Assembly (NCBI GenBank): GCA_002964805.2 | Contig: PUDQ02000001.1 | Span: 9,076,001 to 9,140,000, forward strand | Reading direction: 5' to 3' | Length of the DNA: 64,000 nt | From: Trametes villosa | Lineage: Eukaryota > Basidiomycota > Agaricomycetes > Polyporales > Polyporaceae | Shown here: positions 57,485 to 64,000 of the stretch, one piece after another | Layout: each line of letters begins with the position of its first letter | How positions within the stretch are numbered: position 1 is the first letter of the stretch | Notes under the pieces: model-generated | What the model was told of the DNA's origin: nothing | Databases searched by the model: none | Seen by the model: only the letters and a program-made list of their open reading frames with translations | Translations under genes and position numbers: made by a program

Positions 57485-60222
57485 ATGCATGCTAATCACC
57501 CACCACCAATGTTCAGCGCGCCGCGAATATCCAGCTTCCTGGCCAGCATTCTTGTAGCGTTGGCATCTGGGACAAACTATGTGCGTGCTAGTGCTTTACC
57601 ATGGGATGCACAGCTCCTGACATCCCGTGCAGGTGTTCTCAGGTATGTGTATGCTTATCTCGGGTCGGAGTCATGAAAGCAATACGTGCAACAAATGCTG
57701 GAGGCACTACCGAACCCATGAACCCATGTCTGGTGTGCTCGCGTGTACCTTGCATGCTACACTGAACCCACCAGCTACACCTGCAGTCTCGCCGCGGCCG
57801 GACCAAGTCTCTGTCAGGGTTGCGTACCGGGTGCTGGCACTGGCGTGGAAGGCATACGGTTGCTCAGGTCTTGACCTATCATGAAGGACCCATCCAATGG
57901 CGCATGCGGAACAGTCTGAAATGCTGGCGGTGCTGTGTATTGAGCAACGCTGATGCTCTGTCGGCGCCGCAGGCGGGCGTCTCCTGTTACCCAGTGTGTT
58001 CTGCGCGCACGCATACACTACTAGCCCGGACGAATGGCTTGAACCTTGTTGCGCGTTTAGGGCTTAGACAGAACGCTAACTTGACGTCTAATCGTAGCAT
58101 ATGGGCCACAGCTCGGGGCGCGTTTGCAGCTCACACATACCCAGATCAACGTCATTGGTCTATCCGGGAACAGTACGTATGCATTTACCTCGCGTTCAGA
58201 GATCCCTACTGAGTGCGTACGCAGTTGGTGTATATGGCACCGCACCAATTTGGGGTGGTCTCGTCGACCGACGAGGTCCCCGGATGCTCATGGTCATGGC
58301 GTTCTTCTCGCTCCTCATCGGATACCTCGGCATCCGGCAGTTCTTCATAAACGGGCTCCCCGAGGGCGTCGACAGCATCAGCACCGTTTCATTGGGTCTC
58401 CTGGTCTTCTGCGGGTTCTTGACCGGCATTGGTGGTAATGGTGGCCTGGTCGGGTCCATGAATGCAACAGCGAAGAGCTTCCCAGATAGGACAGTACGTA
58501 TATATCTGACTACGCTTCGTCTTCCGGAAATATTGAGGCTGGTGTGTCCTTCAGCGTGCGACCGCCAACGGAATCGTCATCTCTGGTTTCGGCCTCTCCG
58601 CTTTCTTGTTCTCCACGATCGCACATGCCTTCTTCCCCGGTAACACACCCTCGTTTCTCCTCACGCTCGCCGTCGGCACAGCATTCCCTATGGTCCTTGG
58701 CTACCTGTTCGTACGCCCAATACCGCCACCACACACCGACGCCACCGGGCGGCTCGAAGACGGGTCCACAGACAGCCCTACGGACTACGGTGCCGGCGAA
58801 GGTGTAGTAGGAACGAACTCGCCCACCACCTACTCCATCGACAACACCAGCCACACGCATCTCCTCGCGCGTGACGTCGACGAGGACGAGGACGATCAAA
58901 CACGAGAGCCCGGTATCGAGCTCGAAGAGGAAGAGCCTCTTGTGCCTTCGTCTGCGCATGCACAGGTCGCATCCGACTACGTCGTCCCCGGCCAGGTCGA
59001 CTCGGTCGCGCTCAGCCCGTCTCGAGACAGCTTTGCGCGCCATCGCTCGCATAGCGGACGCTCCCTCTCGTCTAGGAGGAGCATCCGCACCCATCTCGAT
59101 CATACACAGGACGGTCAACGCAACATCCACGGCAAGCGGCTCTTCAAGACCGTCGACTTCTGGTTGCTATTCGTGATCTGCTCTCTACGTAAGAACACCT
59201 TTGCACATGTCAGGCCGATCTGACGCGCATTTCTTGGCGACTCCAGTGAGCGGCACTGGCATCATGTGTACGTCTGCATCTTGGGGGTACCGCATATGTC
59301 AGACGTGTAGCTAACTCTGGCTAGACATAAACAACGTCGGCGCGATCTCGCAGGCGTTGTTCGCCAACAACAACCCAGACTACGACGAGGTGAAGGCTGC
59401 TCAATGGCAAGCCACGCAGGTCTCCACCATCAGCGTCATGAACTGCCTCGGTCGCATCATCATAGGTCTCTACATCCTGTTCCTCTCCGCCTTTCTCTAC
59501 TCACTCTCGTGCTCTTCTCGTCTAGGCGTGATAGCCGACTTCACCAAGGGCAAGCTGAAACTGCCCCGCTCATACTGCATGGTGCTCGTCGCGACGACGT
59601 TCATCATCTCGCAAGTGATGGTCTTCTCCACCGAAGGCATCCGCGACCTCTGGAAGGCAAGCGCGCTCCTCGGCCTCGCGTACGGCGGCCTCTTCGGGCT
59701 CTTCCCGACGCTCGTCATCGAGTGGTTTGGCTTGCGTGCGTACCCCCATTCCCTCCCCACATACATGTGACGAGCGCGCATATGCTGACGATGCGCTCTT
59801 ACGCAGCGCACTTCTCCGAGAACTGGGGCTTCGTCTCGCTCTCGCCCATGCTCGGCGGGAACATCTTCTCCATCGCGTTCGGGCGCAACCTCGACGCGCA
59901 CAGCAACGACGACGATGCCGCGCCCGCCGGGAACAGCACTCTTTCCGCCGTTGCGTCCTCCGCACTCTCCTCTCTCACCACCACCGCCACGGCATCTCCT
60001 ACGAGCGAGGGAGGCATTCACGCTCGCGGCGGGCTCCCGTCGTCGCACCACTGCATAATCGGGCGCGAGTGCTATCGGGACAGCATCAAGTTGACGTTGG
60101 TCGCGTGCACTGTCGCTCTTGGGCTCGGGGTGTACTCAGGCTGGCGTGATATGAAGAGGCAGCGGCGCCACGCGAGTCGAGCGGAGGTCCCCGCAGTGGT
60201 CATCTGGGAAGACGAGGAGTGA
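57485..60222 (+). CDS. MFS transporter, nodulin-like/MCH1 type
   Basis: Twelve-helix major facilitator of the nodulin-like/monocarboxylate-related branch; substrate unknown. Start MHANHPPPMFSAPRISSFLA (an internal ATG at 57509 is the alternative), then SILVALASGTNY|VFSA|YGPQLGARLQLTHTQINV built across a 10-nt exon and a 455-nt intron. First half: GLSGNVGVYGTAPIWGGLVD, with the MFS motif DRRGPRMLMVMAF, and NGGLVGSMNATAKSFPDRTR. A long acidic, Ser-rich central loop follows (DEDEDDQTREPGIELEEEEP). Second half: FKTVDFWLLFVICSLLSGTG, YINNVGAISQALFANNNPDY, VMNCLGRIIIGVIADFTKGK, ASALLGLAYGGLFGLFPTLV and HFSENWGFVSLSPMLGGNIF. The C-terminal cytosolic tail ends VVIWEDEE at 60222. Likely in the vacuolar or plasma membrane. 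Confidence 0.88.
57633..57642 (+). other. 10-nt micro-exon of the MFS gene
   Basis: gtgttctcag between an acceptor (cccgtgcag) and a donor (gtatgt). It supplies VFS and the first base of the Ala codon in the conserved GTNYVFSAYGPQLG stretch. Confidence 0.7.
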
Positions 60223-60408
60223 TATGGGTTTAGAGCGCGGGCGGTGACATGAGCAGAACACCGGGCCTATAGACTATTATGTATTGTAGATAGAGAGGTG
60301 TGGAGGTTTTCTTGAGGACTTTGGCTAATGTATACGATGTGTGGAATACGGAGTAGTCGGGTTCGAAGTCGAGGAAACAGCGGCATGCGGGTGCAAAAAG
60401 TGACCGAC

Positions 60409-60498
60409 TACCCCCGGCGGGACTCGAACCCGCAACCTCCAGATGGAAGGGAATTGGGCCCTAGAAGTCTGACGTCATAGCCATTAGACAACGGGGGC
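60409..60498 (-). tRNA. tRNA-Arg (anticodon UCU) with intron
   Basis: The reverse complement folds as a complete cloverleaf: acceptor GCCCCCG/CGGGGGT with discriminator A, D-arm GTC...GAC around TAATGGCTAT, anticodon stem TCAGA/TCTGG, loop CT-TCT-A...A, variable AGGTT, and T-arm GCGGG-TTCGAGT-CCCGC. The mature length is 73 nt after removing a 17-nt intron (60445-60461) at the canonical place one base after the anticodon. U33 precedes anticodon TCT, which reads AGA. No CCA is encoded, as usual in eukaryotes. A- and B-box positions are normal, so it is a Pol III gene. Confidence 0.93.
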
Positions 60499-60869
60499 CT
60501 GAGCCAGTTTCCCCGCCGCGCATCCATCACCCCGAACAGCACCGAAAGGTCATCGGCCGTTGCCGGGCTTTGTTCCACAGATGGCACTGCCGCCGGACAC
60601 GGAGGAATTCAACATCTTTGGTTTGGACTCGGGTTCGTTTCGACTCTCGAGCGGCCGCTGATGGAGGTGCCGCCGGGTCGGCGGATGTCGCCTCTCCAGC
60701 CCGGCGCATCGCTATAATGCTGACACGTCGCCCCGTACCGCGCGCAAGGGCTCCCTGGCCCAGACTTCCTACGACCCCCGTGCTCCACCCGGACCCAAGG
60801 CTGAGACTGGGCGGAGTTGCACGACGATTGGACACTGCTGCTTCTTGAGCACTGACGACGAGAACGATC
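60499..60869. other. Gene-free stretch
   Basis: Between the tRNA 5' end and the SDR start codon. It holds the SDR promoter; no protein recognised. Confidence 0.4.
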
Positions 60870-62321
60870 ATGGGCGCGTTTTTATCAAGAGGGTTCAATC
60901 CTGAGAGGGATATACCTGACCTCACTGGCAAGGTCGTCCTAGTCTCAGGCGGAAAGTACGTAGCCTTCTCCGAATCTCCCGTTCCTTCGTCTCGTTCTCA
61001 TGAAATTCGCTAACAACTCGGTTTCACAGCTCGGGAATCGGATATGCCATAATACGCCACCTCGCTCGGCGTGGCGCGAAGGTCTACATGGGTGCTCGCA
61101 ACGAGCGGCGGGCTGCGGCTGCCATAGAACGCCTCCAAGCAGAGGGCTTGGGCCCAGGGCAGGTGCTCTGGCATCAGCTCGACCTGAGCGACCCGCGGAA
61201 TGTTAAGCAATCCGCCGAAGAGTTCAGGCAGAGGGAAGAACGTCTAGACGTACTCAGTGAGTGCTACACTCGCTGGGATGACGCGTTTGGTTCTCATGCG
61301 CCCTGCCGCAGTTAATAATGCTGCCATGTGAGGCTCCATTAGCAGAGACTGTGCAGCCTCGAGATTGACGCGTTCACTCTAGGCTATTGGTTCCCTATGT
61401 CAAGAGCCACGACGGTATGTTCGGCGCCACCGAGTCGGATGTCCCCTCTGGATGCTAACATTTGGCCAGGCATCCAAGATATAGTAATGGTTAAGTGAGT
61501 ATACTTGTCAGAGAAGTAGCACCGCCGATCTTTGACATACCTTCTTCAGCTATATCGGAGCATGCACCCTGACCAGGGCCCTCCTTCCCCTACTCAAGAC
61601 GACGGCGCAGGAGCCTAACAGCGACGTCCGTGTTGTCTGCGTGAGCACCCCTCGTTTACCCCTCACAATCCGACCCTCACGCCGCTCCGTAGCTCAACTC
61701 CGCGAGACATTACCATTGCCCGAACGATGTCCGATTCCGTAACATAGACGACCTCAACCGCGACTTCGAGAACACGTCCTTCCCTCAGCTCCTTAGATAC
61801 TGTGAGAACCCCACCCGCAATCGTCTGTCCGCGCAAGGGCTGATGAGACGCCATAGCATATACCAAGATCATGCAGCTCCTCTTTATCCGAGAACTGCAG
61901 CGCCGCCTAGACGACGCAGGGGTCCCGATCCTCCTCATCGCTGTCGACCCGGGCGAAGTGAACACCGGTGAGCTCCCCTCCCATTCCCTCCCTTCCGTTC
62001 CCTACTGACGCCTTCATCCCGCATACAGAGGGCGTACAAGCCTACGCATCCTCTGTCGGCCCGCTCCTCGCGCCCCTCTACAAGCTCATTGCCGACCTCA
62101 CCTTCACAACGCCCGCCAAAGGCGCCTACGGCCCCGTCTTCGCTGCCGCCTCGCCTATCCCGCGTGCCTCGCCGAACGCGTACCGTGGCGCATACCTGAA
62201 GCCGCCGGGGGTGCCCGTGAAGGCGAACGCTCTGGCGGATCGGGAGGATCTACGGCGGGAGCTGTGGGAGACGACGGATGGGCTTTTGAGAGGGCTAGGG
62301 CTGGAGCTGCCGGATGCGTGA
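60870..62321 (+). CDS. Short-chain dehydrogenase/reductase (SDR)
   Basis: NAD(P)-dependent oxidoreductase of unknown substrate. Start MGAFLSRGFNPERDIPDLTG, then KVVLVSGGNSGIGYAIIRHL (coenzyme motif, joined across an intron), GAKVYMGARN, LDLSDPRNVKQSAEEFRQRE, the INNAAM block (NNAG-type motif), and ALLPLLKTTAQEPNSDVRVV. The active-site part reads CLNSARHYHC, with Ser where the catalytic Ser is expected, and RYSYTKIMQLLFIRELQRRL, giving Y-x3-K. Then ILLIAVDPGEVNT and a C-terminus YAPVFA-like with AYGPVFAAASPIPR and AYLKPPGVPVKANALADRED, ending GLELPDA at 62321. About eight short introns, one of them splitting NNAAM from its neighbours. NSGIG and the Y-x3-K are intact, so it should be active. 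Confidence 0.87.
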
Positions 62322-62483
62322 GGAAGTGATGGGCCGGTAAACCATACCTGTCATAGATGTCTTCCGGATCACAACCCGACCATTCAAGCTATCGAGTGCG
62401 GCCCCCTCCCGGCGGCGGCGGAGGTTGAAACTCTCACAAACAGAGCACAACTCCACGCCCACGATCGCGAGCAGAAGCCACCT

Positions 62484-62865
62484 TCAGAACTTCGGGGCGC
62501 CGCCGTCATCCACGCCGCCGCTCGCCTTGATCGAGTTGACGGCGACGCCGAGCTGTAGCCCGCCGTCCAGGACCTCTAAGATGGCCCAGTACGGCATGTC
62601 CCTATTGCCTGCCTACTACCGTACGATATCTCACAAGTCAGGCATTCAGGTTTCGAAATGTCGTGTAGTCAGAATATACTTACTCCAAGTCAGCCTCCCG
62701 CTACGGGATACCCGCCGCTCATATAGCTTTCACATTGCCTGCCTCAGAGCCAATTCTGTCGAAGCTCCTCACTGGAGCCGATCACTCTCTCCATAGGACA
62801 TCTACCCTCGATCGCAATGGCAGCCTCGTCTGCAAAGTGCCGGGCCTTGCTCGCCGGTCTCTTCG
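62484..62865 (-). CDS. Possible C-terminal exons of an unidentified minus-strand gene
   Basis: The last exon reads MPYWAILEVLDGGLQLGVAV then NSIKASGGVDDGGAPKF with stop at 62484, and upstream pieces in plausible exons read LASIVVDIDAPKRPASKARH with FADEAAIAIEG and EELALRQAM, separated by gt...ag stretches. Composition is protein-like. I do not recognise the family, the splice between these pieces is uncertain, and no start was found. A competing plus-strand reading exists (MAASSAKCRALLAGLFGASM from 62817). Confidence 0.3.
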
Positions 62866-64000
62866 GCGCGTCAATGTCAACCACGATCGACGCCAGCCCG
62901 GGAACATGTTCGCTTCGGCAACCGCCCGCTCACCGCCGGTCAGCCTCCCTCCTCGGTATATCAACCACCCTCTCCGCCCGTCCCCTCTTTCCTTCATTCT
63001 ACCACCCCACCTCCCCCTGCCCCGTTTGCACATCGCTCTCGGTGGATGCGCAGCTGCGAGTTGGCCGCGAGGCCTGCGTGGCACGCGCAACAACCGGCAC
63101 CCGCCAATGTGGTACGTCCTCGGTCCTCTCCGCCCTTCGGCCGCCGCCTTGTACTGACCCGGACTCTGCGTGTGGTGTCGTGCAGGCGCGGTGTCGCGGT
63201 TTGTGATGTCGTGGCCTATAGACAAGTGCCCTGCAAGAAGAGCATCGCGCCTGCGGCGAGCTCGGGGCCCCGCGCTGGACCCTAAGGGGAGGGGGGCCAC
63301 CGTGGACGCGTTTATCACCCGCCTGTGGGGTACGTGCTCTTTCGCTCCATCGCTGCGAAGTTTCATGCTAACCGCGCGTCTCTGGTACTAGGACTTCTGA
63401 CGTTCCGGTTTTTTGGCTGCTTACAGCTCAGCAAGACGCCGCCCGACGGATCGCGCAAGAGCGAGGAAGACAAGAAGAGGCAAGACCGAGGACAGCACGA
63501 AGACCAGGTCGCGATGGACGGACGGACCCGCGATGGACGAAGACGACGGACGGGCGCCCTCCGCGAGCGAGGACGACGGGCTCAAGGGTCGAGCTCGGGA
63601 GGTCTCCGATATCCCGCCAATGCGGGTTAGGTATGTGATTCCTGTCGGGGGGTGGCAGAGGCTGGGGTATCTCTCGGGGACAGCGCAGGCCTCATCGTGG
63701 CCCCCGGGTCTAGTACCCGCCTTACGCGGGGAAGCCAACTGCGCTCATGTAACGCGTCCTTCCTCTGCCTATTACTATGCATATCTATTCGCGACGGTAG
63801 CTGGAGATATGGGGCACTGTTGGGATGTTTGTACGTGGTGGTAGCATATCCTGTTGAATCTCACCTTGTACAATGACAAGTTCACTCCATCTTCGGATGC
63901 ATCGCGAGCGCAATCATGACCGTCGTAGATTTGGCTGTGAGCTCATCAATCTGTCTGCGAGCTATACATTACACGAACTCCAACAACCATCCCTCCACTC
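62866..64000. other. Unresolved right end
   Basis: GC-rich to about 63.7 kb, then AT-richer. On plus, two consensus introns (donors at about 63111 and 63330, acceptors near 63185 and 63392) bracket a piece reading SRFVMSWPIDKCPARRASRL and ending DAFITRLWG, so a spliced gene is possible. I cannot assign a product or start. Confidence 0.25.

Noticed and set aside
57192..57557. Open frames before the MFS start (for example 121 codons)
   Set aside because: They overlap the leader of the MFS gene and are Ser/Pro/Leu-rich without a family; treated as 5' UTR.

Overview
The window is nuclear DNA of a filamentous basidiomycete, most likely an Agaricomycete. Nearly every recognisable gene is cut by several introns of about 45-70 nt with gt(a/g)(c/a)g...(c/t)ag ends, coding GC is high, genes lie close together on both strands, and the gene set is eukaryotic (RNA polymerase III, 20S proteasome, Rab escort protein, DXO/Rai1, SPT4, TCF25). 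The tandem EF-hand proteins with an NLR-adaptor-like N-terminus resemble a family I associate with mushroom-forming fungi. Species cannot be fixed from sequence alone. Gene models were built by hand from splice sites plus protein similarity, so individual exon borders may be off.

Left part (1-22.8 kb): a class 3 lipase cut by the window edge, then a dispersed repeat (copy A), a small heme-degrading-domain protein, the large RPC1 subunit of Pol III, proteasome alpha-1, a nucleolin/NSR1-like protein, a Rab escort protein, a small KGD4/MRPS36 mitochondrial protein, a secreted serine carboxypeptidase, and a second, inverted copy of the repeat (copy B). The two copies bracket about 17 kb holding seven genes.

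Middle (22.9-46 kb): a DUF4246 protein, a diacylglycerol-lipase-like enzyme, DXO/Rai1, SPT4, a BIG1/VOA1-like ER protein, two tandem paralogous EF-hand proteins of undescribed function, the HEM25 glycine carrier and TCF25/Rqc1.

Right part (46-64 kb): an EgtB-like sulfoxide-synthase-family protein without the usual fungal methyltransferase domain, an unrecognised multi-exon gene with its own TATA box, two tandem GNAT acetyltransferases, a GPI-type Ala/Ser-rich surface protein, an MFS transporter with a 10-nt exon, an intron-containing tRNA-Arg(UCU), a short-chain dehydrogenase and poorly resolved sequence to the end.

Layout: many housekeeping genes are divergent pairs sharing 170-360 bp of promoter (RPC1/PSMA6, nucleolin/REP, DAGL/RAI1, SPT4/BIG1, HEM25/TCF25), and TCF25 and the EgtB-like gene converge with about 130 bp between stop codons. 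There is no biosynthetic cluster; the items of most interest are the tandem EF-hand pair, the inverted repeats and several unusual exon structures.
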